Shown here piece after piece: positions 41,232 to 48,636 of a stretch of DNA of 64,000 bases; position 1 is the first letter of the stretch, and every line of letters starts with the position of its first letter. The position numbers were made by a program, and so were the translations under genes. This DNA is from Rothia nasimurium. GTDB taxonomy: Bacteria; Actinomycetota; Actinomycetes; Actinomycetales; Micrococcaceae. Where the stretch lies: positions 1-64,000 of the forward strand of contig NZ_SPQC01000004.1 in the NCBI RefSeq assembly GCF_004569295.1, given 5' to 3'. The notes under the pieces are model-generated. The model was not told the origin of the DNA. It ran no database searches and was given only the letters and a program-made list of their open reading frames with translations.

Positions 41232-42305
41232 TTATTCTGAGGTTTCTGATGCGTAGACGTCCCACCGGCCCTCGAAGTAGTAGGCCGAGGTGGTGGCGTC
41301 CAGCAGGTCAAGGGTAAAGGCGCTACCAATCGCCGTTCCCTGCACGCCTTCGACCATGGCCTGGCGGGCGGCGTCCGTATCGCCCGTGTAACTCTCAAAG
41401 CGGGCGGTCACAAAGTAGTCGGTAGAGTCCCGGTATTTGTTGATGCTCACGACTTCTAGACCCTCGGTGTGCGCCGCAAATGCCTGGGCAACCGGGGTGG
41501 CAGAACGTGACCAGACCTGCGTCTCGCTTAACGGGCCGAAGACGAAAACCTGTATCGTCTCGGTATCATTCTGCGTTTCATCCACGTACGAGACGCTCTC
41601 AAGGTCTGGCCCATCCAGGAGCTCCCAGCTGGCCATATCAGCAAGTAGGGCCTGCTGGTCTGAGTTCTTATCCCCGTAGAGGTAGTATGTGACCTCAACC
41701 CAGGTAGCCTCGGTTTCGTATTCGTCAGCCCCGCGAGCGGAAACGCGCACCGACCCCATGCGCTCGTCAGACGCCCGTGTGAGGATTTCCTGCCAGGTCT
41801 CGACTAAGAGGGTGATGGGGATTTCCTCGTGGCTGTCGATGCCGATGGAGCCACCGCTCGGCAGGTGAATATAGGTGGAGTGGGTGGATTCTCGCTGGAA
41901 GATTCCGCTGGTGCCGCCGAGCTGCGGCACCGCTTGGACTAGGTGCTCTGCGAGCGCCCTCGACTCTATGCTGCCGGTATCGGCAACGCTGAGCCAGGTA
42001 GCGTCTGAGTTTGAGGAGCCATCATTAGCCAGCATCGACGAATCCCAGATGCTCCCACCGCCCAGTGTCATGTGGCTACGGGATCCCGCGAAATAGGCCA
42101 CGAGCGCCAGAACCAGCACCGTAGGAACAGCTAGCACACCCAGCAGAATCAGAATATTACGCCGTGTGTAGGACCTGTTGTCGATTTCGTCGGGGTTGCG
42201 AGTACCGGGCACCGTGGCAGGCACTGCTTCAGCCGGCGGAGGCGGGGCGGACGCGGTTTCCCCAGGTGGGGTGCTCAAAGGCTGTTCTGGGTATGGGTGG
42301 GTCAT
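41232..42305 (-). CDS. hypothetical membrane-anchored protein, 357 aa
   Basis: Pro-rich cytoplasmic N-terminus (1-48), one membrane helix (about 50-73, ILILLGVLAVPTVLVLALVA) and a large extracytoplasmic part with alternating strands, containing VEVTYYLYGDKNSDQQALLA and TDYFVTARFESYTGDTDAAR. A type II anchored extracellular protein. No family recognised. It is monocistronic, and a large part of the ectodomain is acidic. Confidence 0.7.
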   Translation of the reverse strand: MTHPYPEQPLSTPPGETASAPPPPAEAVPATVPGTRNPDEIDNRSYTRRNILILLGVLAVPTVLVLALVAYFAGSRSHMTLGGGSIWDSSMLANDGSSNSDATWLSVADTGSIESRALAEHLVQAVPQLGGTSGIFQRESTHSTYIHLPSGGSIGIDSHEEIPITLLVETWQEILTRASDERMGSVRVSARGADEYETEATWVEVTYYLYGDKNSDQQALLADMASWELLDGPDLESVSYVDETQNDTETIQVFVFGPLSETQVWSRSATPVAQAFAAHTEGLEVVSINKYRDSTDYFVTARFESYTGDTDAARQAMVEGVQGTAIGSAFTLDLLDATTSAYYFEGRWDVYASETSE

Positions 42306-42361
42306 GGTGTTTTCAGCCTAGCAGAGCCCCCTTTCCCCGCGGCGGGGCACCCGGGCCGCGC

Positions 42362-43350
42362 CTAAGCGTCCTTAGCCTTGACCTGCTGCATCTGCTGGGT
42401 GTGGCGCTCGCGGTCCTTCATCTCTTTGGGGCGCAGGAAGATGAGCCCCACCGCGATGGAAATAATGAAGATGGCGAGCATGACGAAGAAGAGGGACCAA
42501 ATCCCGGTCAAATAAATGACGGGGACGGCCAGGGCCGTCACCAGGCCACCGCCAAAGAAGGGCTCGAAGACCAGCTGCTTGTAGCCGAAGGCTTCGAAGG
42601 CAGGGGATTCGCCCTTGGGGTCAACAACGCGCATCAGAATCAGGCCGGTGGCGGTGACACCCATAGACTGGCCGAAGTCGCCGATGCCGCGTTCGAACCA
42701 GTAACGGCCAATCAGGCGCGGGGCCAGCCAGAGGAAGATAGCCACGTTGAAGCCGATACCGGCTACCGCCAGAATGGCGAAGAGCGCCTTCGCCGAAGCC
42801 CAGGTCTTCCATGACGCAGCGCATACCGGCAGCGGTTCCGTGCCCGCCCTCGAAGGCGATTTCGATTAGGGCGCCGGTCATGGGCGAGGCTGTAAAGACG
42901 GGGACGAGTACCAGGGCGGCAAGGAGCAGGCCCACGACGTACTGGCCCGACCCTAGAGCCACGCCCAGGGGTAGCTGGGGGCCGGCGAGTTGCACGGCCC
43001 GCTTGGGAGTGGGGAGTTCCTGGCCCAGGAACATGGTTGCGAAGATGACGCTCCTGGAGGGCGCCCCAGGTGGTGAGCATGGCGTCGGTAAAGAGGCCGT
43101 TTTCATCCCAGGGGCCGGAGAACCGGCCGAGCACCTGGGGCCCGAGCAGGAGCAGCAGAACGCCCGCCACGATGGAGTTGGGCAGGAAGAGGGCTTGCAC
43201 CCAGCCGACTTTGACTCGAATAATCTTGCCGATGAGAAGGGCTACGCCGAGAATGAGGAGGGCTACGCCGAGAATGAGGAGGGCGAAGCCAACTGCTTGT
43301 GGTGATATGGTTTTGCCTTTGTTCTCGCTGGTGCGTCCTTGCACCTGCAA
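42362..43350 (-). pseudogene. gltS: sodium:glutamate symporter GltS-like, broken by two frameshifts
   Basis: Three consecutive frames make one protein. Frame 1 (43350 to about 43045): ALFLPNSIVAGVLLLLLGPQ. Frame 2 (to about 42800): SVIFATMFLGQELP and FEGGHGTAAGM. Frame 3 (to 42362): ALFAILAVAGIGFNVAIFLW and GVTATGLILMRVVDP. Each junction is fixed by removing one base; the corrected length is 987 nt, 328 aa. GltS is about 400 aa, so an internal part of the second half may also be lost. Glutamate uptake from this gene is probably lost. Confidence 0.8.
43240..43281. repeat. 21-bp tandem duplication inside gltS
   Basis: Two identical 21-bp units (43240-43260 and 43261-43281) encode the repeated heptapeptide LILGVAL in the first helix, lengthening it in frame. 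Confidence 0.85.
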
Positions 43351-43438
43351 TCACAGAGATTGCAATACTACTTACTTTTGAAGTGTTTAGTTTACCTATA
43401 CAGGGTTACCTCTGGCTATTTATGACAGGGGCGGACGC

Positions 43439-43503
43439 GAGCGTGCACCATATCGCTGAGCGTGCACCCACCCTGCGCACGCTCAGCGATATCACGCACG
43501 CTC
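43439..43503. repeat. extended dyad with four GAGCGTGC elements
   Basis: Inner perfect 16-bp arms (43450-43465 and 43477-43492) flanked by outer GAGCGTGC (43439-43446) and GCACGCTC (43496-43503). Lies upstream of gltS and downstream of the 5S copy 1 terminator. No T tract. Confidence 0.7.
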
Positions 43504-43526
43504 ACCAAAAAAACTGCGCACATAAA

Positions 43527-43558
43527 AAGGAACCCCAGTCTTTCGACTGGGGTTCCTT
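43527..43558 (-). terminator. terminator of 5S rRNA copy 1
   Basis: 14-bp perfect arms AAGGAACCCCAGTC / GACTGGGGTTCCTT, 4-nt loop, followed on the minus strand by TTT. Confidence 0.9.
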
Positions 43559-43568
43559 ACCACATTTA

Positions 43569-43685
43569 ATTCGGCAATGACCTACTCTCCCACACCGTCG
43601 CCAGTGCAGTACCATCGGCGCTAAGAGCCTTAACTTCCGGGTTCGGGATGGGACCGGGTGTTTCCCTCTTGCTATAATCACCGAA
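43569..43685 (-). rRNA. rrf: 5S ribosomal RNA, copy 1
   Basis: About 117 nt with 5S features: 5' TTCGGTG pairing with 3' TGCCGAA, the conserved CCCATCCCGAACCCGGAAG loop and GTGGGAGAGTAGGTC near the 3' end. It lies 3 nt after tRNA-Ala with no 16S or 23S gene nearby, an unusual context. End positions are approximate by a few bases. Confidence 0.9.
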
Positions 43686-43688
43686 GAG

Positions 43689-43761
43689 TGGAGGCGAGGG
43701 GACTCGAACCCCTAACCCCCTGCTTGCAAAGCAGGTGCGCTACCAATTGCGCCACGCCCCC
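43689..43761 (-). tRNA. tRNA-Ala(TGC), copy 1
   Basis: 73 nt, cloverleaf complete; anticodon loop CTTTGCAAG gives TGC, and the G3:U70 wobble in the acceptor stem (GGGGGCG / CGCCTCC) confirms alanine. CCA is not encoded. Identical to copy 2. Confidence 0.95.
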
Positions 43762-43884
43762 GTGGTGTTATGCTTCTACTTTACTACAGGTTTTTTGCAC
43801 GCGCAAACTAATTCTACCAAATGTTCGGTTAGCTCCGCCACAGGTTGAGGGTGAAGGTCTGAAAAATAGGCGATATACCCCGGT

Positions 43885-44634
43885 TTATCCAAGGTGGTGC
43901 AGGTACATATCGGGGTCATCGAGCATATTGCGCCAGTGCGTGGTCATATCAAGCTCAGCCCAGGCCAGTCTCTGGATACCCCACTCCCCTATTTCCCACA
44001 CCAGCTCATTGCGGCGCGTAGCGAGCGCAGCAAGGAGTGGGCTATGGGTGCAGAGCACTACTTGCCCGCCTCGCTCAAGAAAGGCGAGGACGCGGGCGCA
44101 TAGTTCAAGCTGCCCCGAGAAAGATAGGCCTGATTCGGGTTCATCAAGGATCCAGAGGCCGTAATCATCGAAGGATTCTTCAAGTAAACGCTGGGTGCCC
44201 TCCCCGTGGGAGAGGCGCAGAATATCGGCTGCCTGCTGTGATTTGAGGCTGGCCATATGCTCCAGGTGAGCCAGCATTCCCTCAGCTCGCAGGAAGAGCC
44301 CTGCCCGGCGTCCGGCGGCCCCGCGTATAACCTGTAAGTCAGTGCCAAAAGCGGAGGCCTGCTCATAGGTAGGGCGGGCAACCCGGTTATCCCCGCCGCC
44401 GAGGGGCAGGCCGTAGGCTTCTGCGATGGATTCCACGAGGGAGGATTTACCGGCCCCGTTTTCTCCCACAATGATGGTGAGTTGACCAAAGGTGAGCCCT
44501 GCGAGCGCCACCCGGGTGACCGCAAGGTGATAGGGCCAGGTATGGGCGCGGACGCCGGTGGGCGGCTCGAAGTCGCTACGGGCGGTAATGCCGTGTAGGG
44601 GGAGGCCGCTGATAGTCGAGACTGGATTTTTCAT
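43885..44634 (-). CDS. AAA/ABC-type ATPase, 249 aa
   Basis: Single ATPase domain: Walker A IIVGENGAGKSS (about 54-65), ABC-like signature region RLSHGEGTQRLLE, Walker B GLWILDEPESGLSF and the His switch VVLCTHSPLLAAL. Resembles the stand-alone RecF/SMC-like (AAA_15/AAA_23) ATPases found in many bacteria. No transmembrane partner. The ATG abuts the stop of the upstream EamA gene (TAAATG), so they are coupled. Substrate unknown. Confidence 0.85.
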   Translation of the reverse strand: MKNPVSTISGLPLHGITARSDFEPPTGVRAHTWPYHLAVTRVALAGLTFGQLTIIVGENGAGKSSLVESIAEAYGLPLGGGDNRVARPTYEQASAFGTDLQVIRGAAGRRAGLFLRAEGMLAHLEHMASLKSQQAADILRLSHGEGTQRLLEESFDDYGLWILDEPESGLSFSGQLELCARVLAFLERGGQVVLCTHSPLLAALATRRNELVWEIGEWGIQRLAWAELDMTTHWRNMLDDPDMYLHHLG

Positions 44635-45552
44635 TTAGTGACGTGCCCGGTCTGGCATGCTGAGCACAATGAGCACCAGCCCGAAGAGGGCAATTCCTAG
44701 CCAGCCGGTCAAGGCGAGACGCTCACCAACAACGATCACAGCAAGCAGGGTGGCTACAGCAGGTTCCAACAGTGTAATTGCGGTGACGGTTGAGGCTGGT
44801 AGGCGAGACAGACCATACCCGAAGAAGAGGTAGCCCAAGAACATGGGGACGAGCACCATATACCCCACCACAGCTACGTGGGTAGAGGATTCAAGGATTG
44901 ACCTGCCAGTTGCCAGCAGCACAGGCATAAGCAGCACTCCTCCAAGCCCAAATCCGGCTCCCATTGCGGCCTGGCGGCTTATTCCCTTGGTCATGAGTAG
45001 GGCAGATGACCACGAATAGGTGGCGTAGGTGGCTCCTGCTACAAGACCTAAGGCGATACCGGGCATCAGCTGGTTCCCGGAGCTTCCGTGAGAGCTAAGA
45101 GAGGAGCTCAGCAAGAGCCCTGAGCCGGTGAGCCCGAGCATGGTGGCTACCATCCAGCGAGATAAGAGCTGACGTTTTTCTAGCGCCCATTCCACGAGCC
45201 CCGAAAAAATAGGAGCAGAAGCTAGTGACACCACTGAGCCAATAGCGACGCCGGCCGTAGACATCGAGGTGTAGAAGGCAAGGGGGTACACCATGATTGC
45301 TACCGCCCCCAGGATTACGAGCTTCTTTTCAGCCCGTAAAAGAGCTGATTCCCTCTTCAGCTGGGGCAGGGCCACTAGGGCTAGCAGCAGGCCTGACAGT
45401 CCCAGCGCAGCTGCCCCAACGGCTAATGAGCTGAGCTGGGGAGCGTACGCTGCTACGGTCCCCGTCGTTCCCCACAATATGGACGTAACAACAACTGCTA
45501 ATATTGCCCTTGCTGGGCTAGAGGGAAGCCGGCCAGTAGAAGAGGGAGTCAT
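44635..45552 (-). CDS. EamA/DMT-family transporter, 305 aa
   Basis: Ten membrane helices in two five-helix EamA repeats; LWGTTGTVAAYAPQLSSLAV in the first and FFGYGLSRLPASTVTAITLL, ATLLAVIVVGERLALTGWLG in the second are typical. Likely an exporter of amino acids or metabolites. Translationally coupled to the downstream ATPase gene. Confidence 0.88.
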   Translation of the reverse strand: MTPSSTGRLPSSPARAILAVVVTSILWGTTGTVAAYAPQLSSLAVGAAALGLSGLLLALVALPQLKRESALLRAEKKLVILGAVAIMVYPLAFYTSMSTAGVAIGSVVSLASAPIFSGLVEWALEKRQLLSRWMVATMLGLTGSGLLLSSSLSSHGSSGNQLMPGIALGLVAGATYATYSWSSALLMTKGISRQAAMGAGFGLGGVLLMPVLLATGRSILESSTHVAVVGYMVLVPMFLGYLFFGYGLSRLPASTVTAITLLEPAVATLLAVIVVGERLALTGWLGIALFGLVLIVLSMPDRARH

Positions 45553-45632
45553 ACTTCGTTATTGTATCCCCAGCAGACCCAGCCGCTGGCGCCCCTAGCC
45601 CACCAGCCCCCGCCGTCTATGTACAGAATCCT

Positions 45633-45920
45633 TTAGCCTGCAGCTCCCAGGAAGTTGAAGCCGGTGTAGGCGTAGATGAAGTCCTTGGCAATCCAGAGAA
45701 TACCGCTCACAACAGCCAAAGCCAGCACCGCAAACAGCACGTAGGCGGCAGCGCGGGCCACAGGGGCAGGCTCAGTGTAGACAGTGCCCTCGGGGGTCTC
45801 TACAGCGGTGCCGCTCATCAGGCGCACACCCAGGGCGTAGAGAATCGGCAGGCCAGCACCAAAGCCCAGACCGGCCAGGAAGACGGGGTAAATCTTGTGG
45901 AAGATATCAACAATCAACAT
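45633..45920 (-). CDS. small membrane protein linked to the phosphate transporter, 95 aa
   Basis: Two hydrophobic segments (about 13-32, VFLAGLGFGAGLPILYALGV, and 56-78) separated by a polar loop. Its ATG directly abuts the pit stop codon, so it is co-translated with PitA. Such small partner proteins are common beside actinobacterial pit genes; role unknown. Confidence 0.75.
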   Translation of the reverse strand: MLIVDIFHKIYPVFLAGLGFGAGLPILYALGVRLMSGTAVETPEGTVYTEPAPVARAAAYVLFAVLALAVVSGILWIAKDFIYAYTGFNFLGAAG

Positions 45921-47114
45921 TTAGAAACCAGCCTTCACGGTGGGAATCGACTCGGTGTGCACCTCGCGGGTGGTGACAGCCTCACCCGAGTGCATATCGA
46001 TGTGGCTGACGGCGCTCTTGCGGGAGTGGGCCCACATCCAGAAGCAGAAGCCGACCAGAATGAGGAAGACGGTTGCCTCGCCCATCCAGGCGCTACCGGT
46101 CATGGAGTTGATGCCGTTACCCACGAACCAGGTCAGCGCACCGACGGAGCCAGCGGCGGGCAGGGTGATAATCCAGGCGATGACCATACGGCGGGCGGTT
46201 GACCAGCTCACCTTGGCGCGACGGCCGATGCCGGAGCCGATGATAGAGCCGGTTGCCACGTGAGTAGTAGACAGGGCCATGCCGAAGTGAGAGGAGGTCA
46301 GGATGATAGCTGCCGAGGAGCCGTCCGCTGCGAAGCCCTGGGGGCCTTCAATATCGACGATACCCTTACCCATGGTCTTGATGATGCGCCAGCCGCCCAG
46401 GTAGGTACCCAGGGCGATAGCCAGGGCGCAGACCAGGCGGACCCAGAAGGGGATATCTGCTTCGGGGTTGATTTCGTTGGCAGCAACCAGGGCCAGGAAG
46501 ATAACGCCCATGGTCTTCTGTGCATCGTTGGTGCCGTGCGCCAGGGACATCAGGAAAGCGGCAGAAATCTGGCCGAAGCGGAAGTTCTTCTTTTTCTGGT
46601 CGCCGGGCACGCTCTTGGTCAGCGCGTAGATGATGGCAGCGCCGATACCGGCAACCACACCCGCGATGAGCGGTGCCATCAGGGCGGGGACGATAATCTT
46701 CATCAGCACACCGTTCCAGAGCACGCCACTTGTACCCAGCGATGCCAGGGTTGCACCGATCAGGCCGCCAAAAAGGGCGTGAGAGGAGCTGGAGGGCAGG
46801 CCCAGCAGCCAGGTGAAGACGTTCCAAAGGATTGCGCCCACCAGGCCGGTAAAGACAATTAGCATGAGGCTGGGGCCGCCGCCGGCGGTTTCAAGGTCGA
46901 TGAGGCCGGAGCCGACGGTCTTAGCTACCTCGATGGAGAGGAAGGCCCCGATGAGGTTAAGGACGGCTGAAAGAGCGACAGCCGCTTTGGGCTTGAGGGC
47001 GCCGGTGGCGATAGATGAGGCCATGGCGTTAGCGGTGTCGTGGAAGCCGTTGGTGAAGTCGAAGGCTAGTGCGGTCAGCACTACGATCACCAGAATGATG
47101 AGTTCTGTAGTCAC
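45921..47114 (-). CDS. pitA: low-affinity inorganic phosphate transporter PitA, 397 aa
   Basis: Ten or so helices with both PiT signatures: DFTNGFHDTANAMASSIATG (about 17-36) and LPSSSSHALFGGLIGATLAS (about 105-125), plus LMSLAHGTNDAQKTMGVI in the second half. GTG 47114 is chosen; a TTG at 47135 is the alternative, and neither has a strong ribosome site. Moves phosphate with H+ or a metal-phosphate complex. The upstream 360 bp contain repeated GTTTWAC elements. Confidence 0.9.
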   Translation of the reverse strand: MTTELIILVIVVLTALAFDFTNGFHDTANAMASSIATGALKPKAAVALSAVLNLIGAFLSIEVAKTVGSGLIDLETAGGGPSLMLIVFTGLVGAILWNVFTWLLGLPSSSSHALFGGLIGATLASLGTSGVLWNGVLMKIIVPALMAPLIAGVVAGIGAAIIYALTKSVPGDQKKKNFRFGQISAAFLMSLAHGTNDAQKTMGVIFLALVAANEINPEADIPFWVRLVCALAIALGTYLGGWRIIKTMGKGIVDIEGPQGFAADGSSAAIILTSSHFGMALSTTHVATGSIIGSGIGRRAKVSWSTARRMVIAWIITLPAAGSVGALTWFVGNGINSMTGSAWMGEATVFLILVGFCFWMWAHSRKSAVSHIDMHSGEAVTTREVHTESIPTVKAGF

Positions 47115-47265
47115 GGTTTCTATTCTTGTGGGCAAGGCAGGTTTTGGGAAACATCAGGCAACTGAGGAGTTAGGCAGGGATGGAATATTGCTTAAGTTTC
47201 TTCAAACCCACAAGAAGCATATTTTGAGCAAGGACGCCCTCTGCAACAGAGAGGGGAATACTTTC

Positions 47266-47460
47266 GTTTTACCTGGCTAGGGAGTATTTTCTGCAATACA
47301 CCCCATTAGGGGAATATGGTTTTACATGGTTTTCCCCGAGCGGGCAGCCCCTTCCATCATGGGAAACCCACACTCAGAGCGAGGTTGTTTACCATTTGTT
47401 CACTTTAAGACCCCGTGGGGTTGCTCATAAACTGCTACAAAAATTCAAGGTTTACTTGAA
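47266..47460. promoter_or_regulatory. repeated GTTTTAC/GTTCAC elements upstream of pitA
   Basis: GTTTTACCTGG (47266), GTTTTACATGG plus a following GTTTTCCCC (47319), GTTTACCATTT with GTTCACTTTAA (47387-47408, two adjacent 11-bp units) and GTTTACTTGAA (47450). Spaced like PhoP (PHO-box) direct repeats of actinobacteria. The rest of 47136-47504 shows no gene. Confidence 0.35.
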
Positions 47461-47507
47461 CCCTATTTTCACACCCCACCCACCCCAGAGCGAAGCAGCT
47501 AGACAAA

Positions 47508-47539
47508 AAGGAACCCCAGTCTTTCGACCGGGGTTCCTT
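47508..47539 (-). terminator. terminator of 5S rRNA copy 2
   Basis: Same hairpin as copy 1 with one G-U pair in place of a Watson-Crick pair. Confidence 0.9.
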
Positions 47540-47549
47540 ACCACATTTA

Positions 47550-47666
47550 ATTCGGCGATGACCTACTCTCCCACACCGTCGCCAGTGCAGTACCATCGGC
47601 GCTAAGAGCCTTAACTTCCGGGTTCGGGATGGGACCGGGTGTTTCCCTCTTGCTATAATCACCGAA
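47550..47666 (-). rRNA. rrf: 5S ribosomal RNA, copy 2
   Basis: Same sequence as copy 1 apart from one base near the 3' end that changes TCATTGCCGAA to TCATCGCCGAA. Lies 3 nt after tRNA-Ala copy 2, in the gyrA-linked tRNA cluster. Confidence 0.9.
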
Positions 47667-47669
47667 GAG

Positions 47670-47742
47670 TGGAGGCGAGGGGACTCGAACCCCTAACCCC
47701 CTGCTTGCAAAGCAGGTGCGCTACCAATTGCGCCACGCCCCC
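47670..47742 (-). tRNA. tRNA-Ala(TGC), copy 2
   Basis: Identical to copy 1. This one is in the conserved actinobacterial order gyrA, DUF3566, tRNA-Ile, DLW-39, tRNA-Ala, so it is probably the ancestral copy. Confidence 0.95.
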
Positions 47743-47754
47743 ATCGGGTGCTAC

Positions 47755-47874
47755 CTATGAAATTTTATCCGTAGCTTCTTCCCAAGTTTTTTTATTCTCC
47801 TGAGAATCCTTAGCCTTCTGTACTGCCACTACTGTTGCCAGCGCAGCGAGCGTGATTGCCATAAATTTCTTCAT
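47755..47874 (-). CDS. DLW-39 family protein, 39 aa
   Basis: ATG 47874 with GAAAGG upstream. The product MKKFMAITLAALATVVAVQK continues with a charged tail containing TWEEATD, the hallmark end of DLW-39 proteins. One N-terminal membrane helix. These tiny proteins sit beside the tRNA-Ile/tRNA-Ala pair after gyrA across actinobacteria; function unknown. Confidence 0.85.
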   Translation of the reverse strand: MKKFMAITLAALATVVAVQKAKDSQENKKTWEEATDKIS

Positions 47875-47897
47875 GTCAACCTTTCAACCAAGGTGAG

Positions 47898-47971
47898 TGG
47901 GCGTACCAGGAATTGAACCTGGGACCTCTACATTATCAGTGTAGCGCTCTAACCGTCTGAGCTATACGCCC
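47898..47971 (-). tRNA. tRNA-Ile(GAT)
   Basis: 74 nt with complete cloverleaf (GGGCGTA ... TACGCCC acceptor). Anticodon stem CTACA/TGTAG with loop CTGATAA gives GAT. CCA is not encoded. Confidence 0.95.
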
Positions 47972-48129
47972 TTGGTGTTCATCAGAACGAGATATAACTC
48001 TACACAGGTTTTGACACCTTGCCAAATCGAAATAGCGTGTTCTGAGACACACGCCCTGAAAGGATGTTTATAAAGCTTCGTAGCGCCCTGAATCTGCAAG
48101 GCACCACGAAGCTGAACAGGGGTTTTGGT

Positions 48130-48636
48130 TTATTCGTCGGTGAGGGTTACGCCCACGCCGCCGACCAGCTTGGCTGCCACGTTGTAGAGCATGGCTGCCA
48201 GGGTACCGAGCAGGGTGAAGAGCACGACGTTCACCACGGAGATGATGGTGCTGTAGAGAGCTACCTGACCCAGTGAGAGGTACTGGGAGATGTCCACGGC
48301 GTCGCCGGTGGTACCGAGTAGGGTCAGCAGGTCATTGAGGCTCTGGAAGGCGCCGGTGGCCTGCATGACGAGCCAGAGAATGACGGCCGCAACCACGGTG
48401 GCGATACCGATGGCGACCGAGAGCAGGAAGACGAGCTTGGCAACCGAGAAGGTATCTACCTTGGCAACGACCAGGCGAGCGCGACGGATCTTGGAGCGAG
48501 GGGCGGGGCGCACCAGCGGCTTGCGCTGGGCACCTGCGGACGCCGTACTCTGGGGGCGTGCCTTACCTTGGGCAGCGCGCGGGGTGCCGGCTCGCGGCGC
48601 TGGCCGCGGTGCGGTTCCGGTGCTTTTAGTGCTCAC
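48130..48636 (-). CDS. DUF3566 membrane protein, 168 aa
   Basis: GTG 48636 lies 6 nt after GGAGG and overlaps the gyrA stop by 11 nt, so translation is coupled. The N-terminal ~55 residues are basic and Pro/Ala-rich. The DUF3566 domain has two helices (about 72-95, [20 protein letters not shown], and 130-155). Always next to gyrA in actinobacteria; suggested roles are in cell division or growth, without proof here. Confidence 0.9.
   Translation of the reverse strand: MSTKSTGTAPRPAPRAGTPRAAQGKARPQSTASAGAQRKPLVRPAPRSKIRRARLVVAKVDTFSVAKLVFLLSVAIGIATVVAAVILWLVMQATGAFQSLNDLLTLLGTTGDAVDISQYLSLGQVALYSTIISVVNVVLFTLLGTLAAMLYNVAAKLVGGVGVTLTDE

Larger units (their letters stand above)
43524..43761. repeat. 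238-bp direct repeat, copy 1 (tRNA-Ala, 5S rRNA, terminator)
   Basis: Identical to 47505-47742 except for two base differences, same orientation, offset 3981 bp. Flanking sequences on both sides diverge at once. Confidence 0.9.
47505..47742. repeat. 238-bp direct repeat, copy 2 (tRNA-Ala, 5S rRNA, terminator)
   Basis: Differs from copy 1 at two bases, one in the terminator arm (T to C, giving a G-U pair) and one near the 5S 3' end. Confidence 0.9.

Noticed and set aside
42362-43350. Three separate small membrane-protein genes
   Set aside because: The three frames join end to end into one GltS sequence, so one broken gene is the better reading.
43569-43761. Remnant of a full rRNA operon (16S-tRNA-23S-5S)
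   Set aside because: No 16S or 23S sequence is found near either copy; only tRNA-Ala and 5S are present.
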